Program-made: the position numbers and the translations under genes
NCBI GenBank assembly: GCA_016711265.1
Contig: JADJTI010000006.1
Span: 434,001-498,000 of the forward strand
Direction of reading: 5' to 3'
Origin: Austwickia sp.
GTDB taxonomy: Bacteria > Actinomycetota > Actinomycetes > Actinomycetales > Dermatophilaceae
DNA length: 64,000 bases
Shown: positions 32,650 through 40,276 of the stretch, one piece after another
How positions within the stretch are numbered: position 1 is the stretch's first letter
How the letters are laid out: each line of letters starts with the position of its first letter
The notes under the pieces: generated by a model
Database searches by the model: none
Told to the model about the DNA's origin: nothing
The model's input: the letters and a program-made list of their open reading frames with translations, nothing else

Positions 32650-33488
32650 GGCGTCACCCTGCCCTCCATCGGGGAGGACGCGTGGGCGTGGGTACGCCGC
32701 GGGATCCGGCCCGCCGCCGCGGCCAGCCGCCCGGCCTGGACGGCGTGGGCCATCGCGGACGCCATCACGGTGGGGTGGGCGGCTCGGGTGACCGCGCTGG
32801 CCAGCAGCACCGCGTCGCACCCGAGCTCCATCGCCAAGGCCGCCTCGGACGCCGTACCGATGCCTGCGTCGAGCACGACCGGCACCCGGGCCCGGGTGGC
32901 GATCAGCTCGATGTTGTGCGGGTTGAGGATGCCCAGCCCGGTGCCGATCGGCGCGCCGAGCGGCATCACCGCCACGGCGCCGGCGTCCTCCAACCGCAGG
33001 GCGATGCCGGGGTCGTCGCTGGTGTACGCGAACACCTTGAACCCCTTGGCGGCCAGCTTCTCGGTGGCGTCCAACAGTTCCACGACGTCGGGCAGCAGGG
33101 TGTCCTCGTCGGCGATGACCTCCAGCTTGACCCAGTCGGTTTCCAGCGCCTCGCGTCCGAGTTCCGCGGTGAGCATGGCGTCCCGGGTGGTGTAGCAGCC
33201 CGCCGTGTTGGGCAGGATCCGGATGCCGAGCCGCTGCAGGACACCGAAGAGGGACTGGGCCTGACCGGGGGCGTACCGGCGCAGCGCCACCGTGGTCAGG
33301 GCCGTGCCGGAGGCCACCAACGCGGCCTCCAGGGCGGCCAGGTCGGTCAGCCCACCGGTCCCCATGATCAGCCGGGATGCCAGGGCGATGCCGTCGATGG
33401 TGAGGGCGTCGTCGCCGGTGGCCGCGGCCGGTACGGCACGGTGGGCAGGGTCGGCAGCGTCGGGGCTCGCGTTCGTCGTCATGTTCAT
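32646..33488 (-). CDS. thiG: Thiazole synthase ThiG
   Basis: 280-residue TIM-barrel enzyme that forms the thiazole phosphate of thiamine from deoxyxylulose phosphate, dehydroglycine and ThiS thiocarboxylate. Conserved segments: IMGTGGLTD near residue 43, LPNTAGCYTTRDAMLTA near 95, VKLEVIADEDTLLPD near 121 with the Schiff-base lysine, PLGAPIGTGLGI near 180 and DAGIGTASEAALAMELG near 210. ATG at 33488 overlaps the thiS stop (ATGA); a second ATG lies two codons in. The last 20 residues are arginine/histidine rich. Confidence 0.95.
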   Translation of the reverse strand: MNMTTNASPDAADPAHRAVPAAATGDDALTIDGIALASRLIMGTGGLTDLAALEAALVASGTALTTVALRRYAPGQAQSLFGVLQRLGIRILPNTAGCYTTRDAMLTAELGREALETDWVKLEVIADEDTLLPDVVELLDATEKLAAKGFKVFAYTSDDPGIALRLEDAGAVAVMPLGAPIGTGLGILNPHNIELIATRARVPVVLDAGIGTASEAALAMELGCDAVLLASAVTRAAHPTVMASAMAHAVQAGRLAAAAGRIPRRTHAHASSPMEGRVTP

Positions 33489-33724
33489 CCGCCCTGCACT
33501 GCCGTGACGACCTCGACGACGTGCCCGGTCGCCAACCGGGTGGCCGCCCACTGACTGCGCGGTACGACGGACCCATCGACCGCGACCGCCACCCCCAGGG
33601 AACCCCCGTCGGCGGATCGGCCGTCCGCGCCCACCTCCCGGCCGGTCAGCTGCGCCACGGCGTCGCAGACGGTGGCGTTGTCGGGCAGCGTGGACTCCTC
33701 ACCATTGAGGTGCAGCGTGATCAT
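33485..33724 (-). CDS. thiS: Sulfur carrier protein ThiS
   Basis: 79-residue beta-grasp sulfur carrier. It starts MITLHLNGEESTLPD and ends with the diagnostic Gly-Gly (VVEVVTAVQGG), whose C-terminus becomes a thiocarboxylate donating sulfur to ThiG. It is slightly longer than usual because of an insertion around GADGRSADGGS. The start overlaps the thiO stop and the stop overlaps the thiG start, so all are translationally coupled. Confidence 0.95.
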   Translation of the reverse strand: MITLHLNGEESTLPDNATVCDAVAQLTGREVGADGRSADGGSLGVAVAVDGSVVPRSQWAATRLATGHVVEVVTAVQGG

Positions 33725-34962
33725 CGAGGCTCCTTGGGCTTCGTCGGGGGCTTCGTCGTGGGCTTCGTTGCGGCGGGCTGAGCGCTTGCGCTGAAACGTT
33801 CGGGGGCGGTGGCGGCCCGGTACGACGCCTCCGTCGCGTCGCGTGCCGGGCTGCCGGTGACCAGGTCGGCGGTCAAGCGGGCCCCCAGGGGAGCCAACAG
33901 GACACCGTGCCGGAAGTACCCGCTGGACAGCACCACCCCGGGCAGCTCCGGGTCGGTGCCGATCACGGGCAGGTCGTCGGGCGTGCCGGGACGCGCCCGG
34001 GCCATCACCTCGACCAGTTCGGTCTCCAGGATCGCCGGGACCACGGCGGAGGCGTCGCGCAGCAGCCGGAACGTGCCGCCGGTGCTGGGGGCGTCCAGGT
34101 CGTCCTCGCGGCTGGTGGCGCCGATGACGATCCCGCCGTCGTCGCGGGGGACCAGGTACACCGGCTGTCCGTGCACCTGGGCCCGCAACGTCGAGGTGAA
34201 CAGGGTGTTTTCCCCGGGCAGCAGCAGCCGGGCCGGCGTACGAAGCCGCACGATGTCGCCGTACACCGGGCGCAGCGGCACCCGCAGGTGCGGCGGCAGT
34301 CCCTCGACGCGGGTCGCGTCCACGCCGGAGGCCAACACGACGACGTCGGCCGACCACCGTGTTCCGTCGTCGGTGACCGCGCCGGTCACCCGTGGCGGGG
34401 CACCCTCGATCAGCAGTCGGCGAACCCGCTGGCCGATCAACTGGGCCGGCGGGCCGTCCGCGGTGCCCGGGCGGCACACCGCGTCGAGCGCGGCCGAGGC
34501 CAGTTGCCGCGGATCGACCTGGTGATCGCCGGGGATCAGGAAGGCACCGGCAAGCCGTGGCGCCAGGGCGGATTCCAGCCGCCGCGCCGCGGCCACGCTG
34601 ATCTCGTCGATGTCCATGCCGAACCGGAGCTGGACCTGGTGCAGGTTGGCCAGCGCTTCCCGGTCCGACTGATCGACGCCGACGACGATCGTCTGGGTCT
34701 GGCGGTACCCGAGGGGCTCCGGGGTGGCCTGGGTGAGTTCGGCGACCAGCCGCGGGTACTGCGCGGCGGAGGCGAGCATCAGCGGATACAGGGCCTCCTG
34801 GCCGTACTGCACCTCGCTGACCGGGGCGAGCATGCCGGCCGCGGCGCGGGTGGCGCCCTGGGCGGGGGTCGGGTCGATGAGGGTGACGGCTACGCCCCGG
34901 CGGCGCAGCTCCCAGGCGGTGAGCACCCCGATGATTCCGGCGCCGGCGATCAGCACCCGCAT
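33721..34962 (-). CDS. thiO: Glycine oxidase ThiO
   Basis: 413-residue FAD amine oxidase that turns glycine into the iminoacetate used by ThiG. The N-terminal dinucleotide-binding motif is VLIAGAGIIGVLTAWELRRR, then GATRAAAGMLAPVSE near residue 37. The C-terminal active-site region includes GYFRHGVLLAPLGARL near 363. A Lys/Thr/Pro tail ends the protein. ATG at 34962 is chosen for the AAGGAGGG that also forms the 3' edge of the TPP riboswitch. First gene of the operon. Confidence 0.93.
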   Translation of the reverse strand: MRVLIAGAGIIGVLTAWELRRRGVAVTLIDPTPAQGATRAAAGMLAPVSEVQYGQEALYPLMLASAAQYPRLVAELTQATPEPLGYRQTQTIVVGVDQSDREALANLHQVQLRFGMDIDEISVAAARRLESALAPRLAGAFLIPGDHQVDPRQLASAALDAVCRPGTADGPPAQLIGQRVRRLLIEGAPPRVTGAVTDDGTRWSADVVVLASGVDATRVEGLPPHLRVPLRPVYGDIVRLRTPARLLLPGENTLFTSTLRAQVHGQPVYLVPRDDGGIVIGATSREDDLDAPSTGGTFRLLRDASAVVPAILETELVEVMARARPGTPDDLPVIGTDPELPGVVLSSGYFRHGVLLAPLGARLTADLVTGSPARDATEASYRAATAPERFSASAQPAATKPTTKPPTKPKEPR

Positions 34963-34970
34963 TCGGTCAT

Positions 34971-35052
34971 CCCTCCTTACGGCGGCATGACCCGCGTCAC
35001 GTTCGGTGGTCGGCGTGCGACGCCCTCTCAGCCCGCTGGACCGGGCTTCCAC
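34971..35052 (-). ncRNA. TPP riboswitch (THI element) upstream of thiO
   Basis: Reading the minus strand, the element has GGAAGCCCGG (35050-35041), the invariant CTGAGAG (35031-35025), then a helix and GAACGTGACGCGGGTCATGCC (in part: GACGCGGGTCATGCC, ending at 34984), and the closing GTAAGGAGGG (34980-34971). These correspond to the THI-box parts CUGAGA, GAACCUGAUCUGG-AUGCC and the 3' closing segment. The closing segment contains the thiO Shine-Dalgarno, so TPP binding should block translation initiation. Confidence 0.88.
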
Positions 35053-35102
35053 GGAATGGTGTGGACCGTTCGCTGGCGCAACCGCGATCCGGCGACCTGA
35101 GC

Positions 35103-35108
35103 ATCATA
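35103..35108 (-). promoter_or_regulatory. Candidate -10 element of the thi operon
   Basis: Minus-strand TATGAT about 50 bases before the riboswitch. It would give a leader of roughly 130 bases ending at thiO. No good -35 is evident. It lies in the 169-bp divergent interval shared with thiE. Confidence 0.35.
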
Positions 35109-35131
35109 GGCCGGATGTGCCACGATGACCT

Positions 35132-35956
35132 GTGCCCGAACCGACCTCTGCCGCCGCTCCCGCTGCCCCCGAGATCGACCCCGAGTCCGCCGCTGAGCGC
35201 GACCCGGATCCGGCTGCCGAGCGCACCCGCTCCTGGCGCGCCGCACGCCTGGCCGGCGCCCGGCTCTACCTGTGCACCGACGCCGCAGCACTGCACACCG
35301 GCGGAATGGCGGCCCTGGAAGCCTTCTTCGAGGCCGCCTACCGCGGCGGGGTCGACATCATCCAGCTGCGCGACAAGTCGCTGGAGGCCCGCGACGAGAT
35401 CGCGGCGCTGGAGGTGCTCGCGGAGGTGGCCCGGCGGCACGGTCGGTTGTACGCCGTCAACGACCGGGCCGATGTGGCCTTGCTGGTCGGTGCCGACGTC
35501 TTCCATGTCGGCCAGGGGGACCTCACGACGGCGCAGGCCCGACGGGTGCTGGGTCCGGACGTGCTGCTGGGGAGGTCCACCCGGGATCTGGAGCAGGTGC
35601 GGGCGGCGATCGAGGACCCGGGGGTGGACTACTACTGCACCGGGCCGGTCTGGCAGACCCCGACCAAACCGGGCCGAGCCGCCGTGGGCACCCAGCTGCC
35701 GGAGTCGGCGTACCGGCTGATGGCCGACGCCCACCGCGACCACGGGATCGAGCCGAAACCGTTCTTCGCGATCGGTGGCATCGACGCCGACCGACTGCCG
35801 CAGGTGCTGGCCACGGGGGCAACCCGGATCGTGGTGGTGCGGGCGATCACCGAGGCGGCCGACCCGCAGGCGGCGGCCCGCGCCCTCAGCGCGGCGTTGC
35901 GGGCAGGGGAAGCTCTGGAGGCGCCGGCAGATCGACCATCCGGGCGAACGGGCTGA
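35132..35956 (+). CDS. thiE: Thiamine-phosphate synthase ThiE
   Basis: 274 residues. After a poorly conserved Pro/Ala/Glu N-terminus of about 45 residues, the TIM barrel has GVDIIQLRDKSLEARDE near residue 72 (pyrophosphate-binding Arg-Asp-Lys), YAVNDRADVALLVGADVFHV near 107, TGPVWQTPTKPG near 170 and FAIGGIDADRL near 211. It joins thiazole phosphate and HMP pyrophosphate. GTG at 35132 is assigned; an internal start is possible. The stop lies 71 bp inside the convergent MFS gene. Confidence 0.94.
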   Translation: MPEPTSAAAPAAPEIDPESAAERDPDPAAERTRSWRAARLAGARLYLCTDAAALHTGGMAALEAFFEAAYRGGVDIIQLRDKSLEARDEIAALEVLAEVARRHGRLYAVNDRADVALLVGADVFHVGQGDLTTAQARRVLGPDVLLGRSTRDLEQVRAAIEDPGVDYYCTGPVWQTPTKPGRAAVGTQLPESAYRLMADAHRDHGIEPKPFFAIGGIDADRLPQVLATGATRIVVVRAITEAADPQAAARALSAALRAGEALEAPADRPSGRTG

Positions 35957-37169
35957 ACAGCAGCGTCAGTTCGGCCAGGCAATGCACCCCGGCCAGCACG
36001 GCGATCGTCGGGCGCACCCCCACCACGGTGCCCAACCACCCGGCCAGGACGCCGGCCAGCGGCATTGTACCGAGGTTGACCAGCTGAAACGCGGTCACCG
36101 CGCGCCCGATCACCTGCTGCGGCACGTACCGCTGCCGCCAGGCGCCGCGGACCACGTTGCCGATCACCGTGCCGACGGCCACCAGCAGCAGCCCGACCAC
36201 CGGCCACGCCAAGGCCCAGCCCGGCCCGGCCAGAGGCACGAGCAGCGAGGCGACCCCGGCGGTGTACCCGGTCCACAGCATCGCGCGCGAGGACCCGAGG
36301 GTGCGCGCCAGCCGGGGCGCCAGTACCGCACCCAGCAGCCCGCCGACCCCGCTGACGGTGAGCACCAACCCGGCTCCCGCCGTACCCGCCCCCGCGTCCA
36401 CAGCCAGGAAGAGCAGCAGCAGCGCGCCGTACCCGACCAGCCCGATGTTGGAGAGCCCGCCGACCACCAGCAGCCACCGCAGGTACCGGTCGCCGAAGAC
36501 ATAGGAGACGCCTTCGCGAATCTCGGTGCCCAACGCCTGGCGGTCGGCGCGCGGGGCGGTCCGGGCCGGTGGCCGGATCCGCCACAGGCAGGCCGCCGAC
36601 ACCAGGTAGCTGACCGCGTCGACGGCCAGCCCGTACGCCGCCGAGGTCCAGCGCAGCAGCGCCGCACCGATCCCGGGGCCAGCGACCTGCATGGCGGACT
36701 CGGTGCCGATGACCTTGGCGTTGGCCTCTTCCAAGTGCTCCGGCGCCACGATCGAAGCGAGGAAACCGACGTACGCCGTGCGGAAGAACACCTGCGCCGT
36801 GCCGTTGAGTGCCGCCACGACCAGCAGTTGAGGCAGCGTCAGCAGCCCGAGCACGGCAGCAATCGGGACGCTGGCCAGGGCCACGGCGCCGACGAGGTCG
36901 GCGGCGATCATGATCTGGCGGCCGTCGAGCCGGTCCACCCACGCGCCGGCGGGCAACCCGATCACGAGCCACGGCAGCCACGTGGCGGCCGTCAGCGCAC
37001 CGAGCCATGCCGGGCCGCCCAGCAGGGCGATGGCCATGGCGGGCATCAGCACCTGGGTGGTGGCGTCGCCGAGGACGCTGACGCCTTCACCGAGCCAGAG
37101 CCGGTTGAAGTTGGCGTTCCTGCGCAGGGCGGGTACGGCGGGTGGCCGGGTCAGCGGGTCGATGCTCAC
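35886..37169 (-). CDS. MFS transporter (enterobactin-exporter-like)
   Basis: 427-residue, 12-helix major facilitator. NANFNRLWLGEGVSVLGDATTQ opens the protein in part as NRLWLGEGVSVLGD, then LPAGAWVDRLDGRQIMIAAD near residue 71, which is the conserved loop 2-3 motif. The later helices resemble the MFS_3/EntS group of drug or siderophore exporters. GTG at 37169 has AGGAG five bases upstream and is preferred to the ATG at 37199. It overlaps thiE by 71 bp tail to tail. Confidence 0.88.
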   Translation of the reverse strand: MSIDPLTRPPAVPALRRNANFNRLWLGEGVSVLGDATTQVLMPAMAIALLGGPAWLGALTAATWLPWLVIGLPAGAWVDRLDGRQIMIAADLVGAVALASVPIAAVLGLLTLPQLLVVAALNGTAQVFFRTAYVGFLASIVAPEHLEEANAKVIGTESAMQVAGPGIGAALLRWTSAAYGLAVDAVSYLVSAACLWRIRPPARTAPRADRQALGTEIREGVSYVFGDRYLRWLLVVGGLSNIGLVGYGALLLLFLAVDAGAGTAGAGLVLTVSGVGGLLGAVLAPRLARTLGSSRAMLWTGYTAGVASLLVPLAGPGWALAWPVVGLLLVAVGTVIGNVVRGAWRQRYVPQQVIGRAVTAFQLVNLGTMPLAGVLAGWLGTVVGVRPTIAVLAGVHCLAELTLLFSPFARMVDLPAPPELPLPATPR

Positions 37170-37295
37170 CGCACTCCTGCCCGCGGGTGGGCGGGGCACG
37201 GCCTGCCCCGGCTGGCCGTGGCGTCATAGGCCATGTCTCCCAGCGTAGTTGGGGTCGACGGGGACGCCAAGGTGGCAGTCGCGCCGCAAGGGAAT

Positions 37296-37311
37296 ATACC
37301 CAGGGGGGTAT
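37296..37311. promoter_or_regulatory. CsoR/CstR-like operator candidate
   Basis: Inverted repeat ATACCCAGGGGGGTAT, arms ATACCC and GGGTAT with a four-base centre. This is the shape of operators read by the DUF156 family (copper sensor CsoR, persulfide sensor CstR). It lies 28 bp upstream of the PIG-L gene, in the divergent interval with the MFS gene, and a thioredoxin gene follows. No csoR gene is in the window. Confidence 0.45.
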
Positions 37312-37339
37312 CTGTTGAACCGACTGGAGAGGACTGGAC

Positions 37340-38113
37340 ATGAGTGCGACGAGGAATCCGGTGCCCCAGGACGGCCAGGTGCCCCAGGACGGCCAGCGAG
37401 ACCAGAGCCACCCGAGCGATCGGCTGCCGGCGTGGCAGCGGGTGCTCGTCGTGGTCGCCCACCCCGACGATGAGTCCTTCGGTCTGGGTGCCGTGATCGA
37501 CGCCTTCGTCACCGCGGGGGCGCAGGTCGAGGTGCTGTGCCTGACGATGGGCGAGGCGTCCACCCTGGCCGAGGGCCTGAGTCCTCAGTCCGTGGGCGAG
37601 CTGCCGGCGATGCGGGCGCAGGAGTTGGCTCGGGCGGCGGACCTGCTCGGGGTCCGGCGAGCCACCCTGGTGCGCCACCCGGACGGGGCGTTGGGCCAGC
37701 AGCCCGCAGGTGCCCTCGAGGCCGACGTCGAAGCGGCCGTGGATCGCGTCGCGCCGCACGGCCTGGTGGTGTTCGACACCACCGGCGTCACCGGTCATCC
37801 CGACCATGCGGCCGCCTCGCTGGCGGCCGAAGCCGTGGCTCGGCGTCGAGGCATCCCCGTCGTGGGGTGGGTCCTGCCGGACGCCGTGGCGGCCAGCCTG
37901 CGGCAGGAGTACGGGATCGGCATGGACGGCGTCGATCCGGCGGCCGTGTCGGTCGACCTACGCGTGAGCCGGGATCGGCAGCTGCAGGCGATCGCCGCAC
38001 ACCGCAGCCAGGCGGTACCGGGCAGCGTTCTGTGGCGTCGACTGGAGCTGTTGGGCGACCACGAATACCTGCGATGGATTGTCGAGCCGCCCTCCGGTGT
38101 TGCACCCAACTGA
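37340..38113 (+). CDS. PIG-L family deacetylase
   Basis: 257 residues, zinc-dependent N-deacetylase fold. The metal motif AHPDDESFGLGAV is near residue 40 and the later HPDH near 154 completes the ligands. Family members include MshB and Mca of mycothiol metabolism, which suits an actinobacterium, but this protein has no decisive feature for either. A short N-terminal direct repeat (VPQDGQVPQDGQ) reflects an 18-base tandem duplication. GGAGAGG precedes the ATG. The thioredoxin gene starts 67 bp downstream. Confidence 0.88.
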   Translation: MSATRNPVPQDGQVPQDGQRDQSHPSDRLPAWQRVLVVVAHPDDESFGLGAVIDAFVTAGAQVEVLCLTMGEASTLAEGLSPQSVGELPAMRAQELARAADLLGVRRATLVRHPDGALGQQPAGALEADVEAAVDRVAPHGLVVFDTTGVTGHPDHAAASLAAEAVARRRGIPVVGWVLPDAVAASLRQEYGIGMDGVDPAAVSVDLRVSRDRQLQAIAAHRSQAVPGSVLWRRLELLGDHEYLRWIVEPPSGVAPN

Positions 38114-38180
38114 ACGACCGCGCACTATCGCCAGCGGCCGCCGTACAGACGGCCAGAACCGACCGAACGACAGGAGCCCC

Positions 38181-38555
38181 ATGGCCACCACCGACCTGAC
38201 CGCCGCCACTTTCGAGGCCGCCATCACCGAGAACTCCATCGTTCTCGTCGACTTCTGGGCCTCCTGGTGCGGTCCGTGCCGGCAGTTCGCCCCGGTCTAC
38301 GAAGAGGCCTCCAACCAGCACCCCGACGTCGTCTTCGGGAAGGTGGACACCGAGGCTGAGCAGGAGCTGGCCGGCGCCGCCAACATCACCTCGATCCCGA
38401 CGCTGTTCGCGTTCCGGGACAGCATCCTGGTGTTCGCCCAGCCGGGAGCGCTGCCCGGCCCCGCGCTGGAGGAAGTCATCCAGGCGGTGAAGAACCTGGA
38501 CATGGAGCAGGTACGCGCGGATGTCGAGGCCGAGAAGAGCCAAGCCCCCGAGTGA
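38181..38555 (+). CDS. trxA: Thioredoxin
   Basis: 124-residue thioredoxin fold with the redox motif FWASWCGPCRQFAP near residue 26 and the cis-proline region ITSIPTLFAFRD near 70. It has a C-terminal extension (EQVRADVEAEKSQAPE) beyond the usual 105-110 residues, as in a group of actinobacterial thioredoxins. CAGGAG precedes the ATG at 38181. A long perfect hairpin follows the stop. Confidence 0.93.
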   Translation: MATTDLTAATFEAAITENSIVLVDFWASWCGPCRQFAPVYEEASNQHPDVVFGKVDTEAEQELAGAANITSIPTLFAFRDSILVFAQPGALPGPALEEVIQAVKNLDMEQVRADVEAEKSQAPE

Positions 38556-38562
38556 CGCTGTC

Positions 38563-38606
38563 GCGACGCGCACCCGGGCCGATCCATCGGCCCGGGTGCG
38601 CGTCGC
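38563..38606. terminator. Strong bidirectional hairpin terminator
   Basis: Perfect 21-bp stem (arm GCGACGCGCACCCGGGCCGAT) written here only in part as GCGACGCGCACCCGGG, with a two-base CC centre. It begins eight bases after the thioredoxin stop and precedes the convergent CGNR gene. Confidence 0.85.
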
Positions 38607-38650
38607 TGTTGGCGGGACAGTCGGCCGGTAGGGCCGACGATCCCGCGCCA

Positions 38651-39190
38651 TCAGCGTCCGGACTGCTTGCGGGCCCGGTAGGCGGCCACCGCGTTGCGGT
38701 TGCCGCAGGTGGTGCTGCAGAACCGCTTCGAACGGTTGCGTGACAGGTCCACCACGAGGGCGTCGCATGTGTCGTCGGCGCAGCTGAAGATGCGGGACAG
38801 CTCGTCGGCGCGGATCACGTCGATCATGGCCATCGCGGTCTCGACCGCCACCCGAACGGCGAACGCCGTCTGGCTGGTCGTCGCGTGAATGTGCCAATCG
38901 AAACCCGCGTGCTGGACCAACTGCGGCACCGCCCGGGCATCGGCCAGGATCGCGTTGACCTGTGCGGCGGCCTCGTCCCGCTCGGCGGTCAGCAGCCGGC
39001 GAAGGACCGGCCGCAGCGCTCTCACCTGCGCCAGTTCCGCGTCGTCGGCGTCGTGCCGACCGGTGTAGTCGTACTCGGCGAAGAAGGCGTCGAGCTCCTC
39101 GATCGTCGTCAGCGTGTCCGGGTCCTCGGCCGAGTTGACCAGGGCGATCGCGGACGCCAAGGCCATGTCGGTGTCATGGGCAAAGACCAC
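38651..39190 (-). CDS. CGNR zinc-finger (ABATE-domain) protein
   Basis: 179 residues. The N-terminal helical ABATE-type domain (LVNSAEDPDTLTTIEELDAF) precedes a C-terminal zinc finger reading CADDTCDALVVDLSRNRSKR, then FCSTTCGNRNAVAAYRARK, with the CGNR signature. Such proteins are putative stress-response transcription factors. GTG at 39190 is assigned as the start. The gene is divergent from the EamA transporter gene 39 bp away, which is a candidate target. Confidence 0.9.
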   Translation of the reverse strand: MVFAHDTDMALASAIALVNSAEDPDTLTTIEELDAFFAEYDYTGRHDADDAELAQVRALRPVLRRLLTAERDEAAAQVNAILADARAVPQLVQHAGFDWHIHATTSQTAFAVRVAVETAMAMIDVIRADELSRIFSCADDTCDALVVDLSRNRSKRFCSTTCGNRNAVAAYRARKQSGR

Positions 39191-39229
39191 GTTGACATCT
39201 TACCGGACCGAGGCGTAGCGTCATTAATC

Positions 39230-40276
39230 ATGGGGGCTATGACTCATGACGTGGTTGGCCGAGGCTCGACCGGCGGACTTCTCCTGGCGCTGCTGTCGGC
39301 GGGATCCTTCGGGCTGTCCGGGTCGCTGGCCACGGAGCTGATGGCCTCCGGGTGGTCGGCCGGGGCCGCGGTCACCGCCCGCGTCACCTTGGCAGCCGCC
39401 GTCCTGCTGATCCCAGCTCTGCTGGCGCTGCGTGGCCGTTGGTCACTGCTCAAACCCGCCATCGGCCGGATCCTCGCCTATGGCGCGCTCGCCGTGGCCG
39501 GATGCCAACTCGCGTACTTCCTGGCCGTCCAGCAGATGGCCGTCGGCGTTGCGCTGCTCATCGAGTACACCGCGCCGATCGCCGTACTGCTGTGGTGGTG
39601 GCTGGCCAAGGGCGCCCGGCCCTCGCGGATGACCCTGATCGGCGCCGCAGTGGCGTTGATCGGACTGATCCTGGTGCTCGACCTCACCTCCGGCAGTCGG
39701 GTCAATGCCGCCGGAGTCGGTTGGGCGCTGCTGGCGATGGCCGGCGCCGCGGCGTACTTCGTGATGTCCTCCGACGAATCGCACGGGCTGCCGCCCATCG
39801 TGCTGGCCGCCGGGGGACTGCTGGTCGGCGCCGTCGGGCTGGGCCTGGCCGGGCTCCTGGGGCTGGTCCCGATGGCCGCGTCGACGGCCTCCCCGGTGTA
39901 CCGCGGGATGGCGGTCCCGTGGTGGCTCCCGGTCGCCGTACTCGGCGTGGTCACGGCCGGAATCGCGTACGTGACCGGCATCGCCGCGGCCCGGCGGCTC
40001 GGTTCCCGATTGGCCTCGTTCGTGGCGCTGTCCGAAGTGCTGGCCGCGGTGGCCGCAGCCTGGCTACTGCTCGGTCAGCTGCCCGCAGCCATCCAGCTCG
40101 GCGGTGGCCTGCTGATTCTTGCGGGCGTCGTCGTGGTCAAACTCGGCGAGATCCCCGAGATCCCCGAGACCCCCGAGGCCCGCGAGCTGTCGGTGCCGCC
40201 CACGCCGCCCACGCCGCCCACGCCGCCGAAGGCACCCATGCTCGCCCAGCTCAGCAGCAGATCAAACGCTGGGTGA
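39230..40276 (+). CDS. EamA/DMT-family transporter
   Basis: 348 residues with ten predicted membrane helices in two EamA repeats (about residues 15-145 and 165-310). Typical pieces are AYFLAVQQMAVGVALLIEYT near residue 98 and a mirrored AYVTGIAAARRLGSRLASF near 245. Drug/metabolite transporters of this group export amino acids or metabolites. The C-terminus has a cytosolic PTPPTPPTPP repeat. ATG at 39230 (39239 is possible). The 3' end overlaps the convergent gene by 26 bp. Confidence 0.88.
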   Translation: MGAMTHDVVGRGSTGGLLLALLSAGSFGLSGSLATELMASGWSAGAAVTARVTLAAAVLLIPALLALRGRWSLLKPAIGRILAYGALAVAGCQLAYFLAVQQMAVGVALLIEYTAPIAVLLWWWLAKGARPSRMTLIGAAVALIGLILVLDLTSGSRVNAAGVGWALLAMAGAAAYFVMSSDESHGLPPIVLAAGGLLVGAVGLGLAGLLGLVPMAASTASPVYRGMAVPWWLPVAVLGVVTAGIAYVTGIAAARRLGSRLASFVALSEVLAAVAAAWLLLGQLPAAIQLGGGLLILAGVVVVKLGEIPEIPETPEARELSVPPTPPTPPTPPKAPMLAQLSSRSNAG

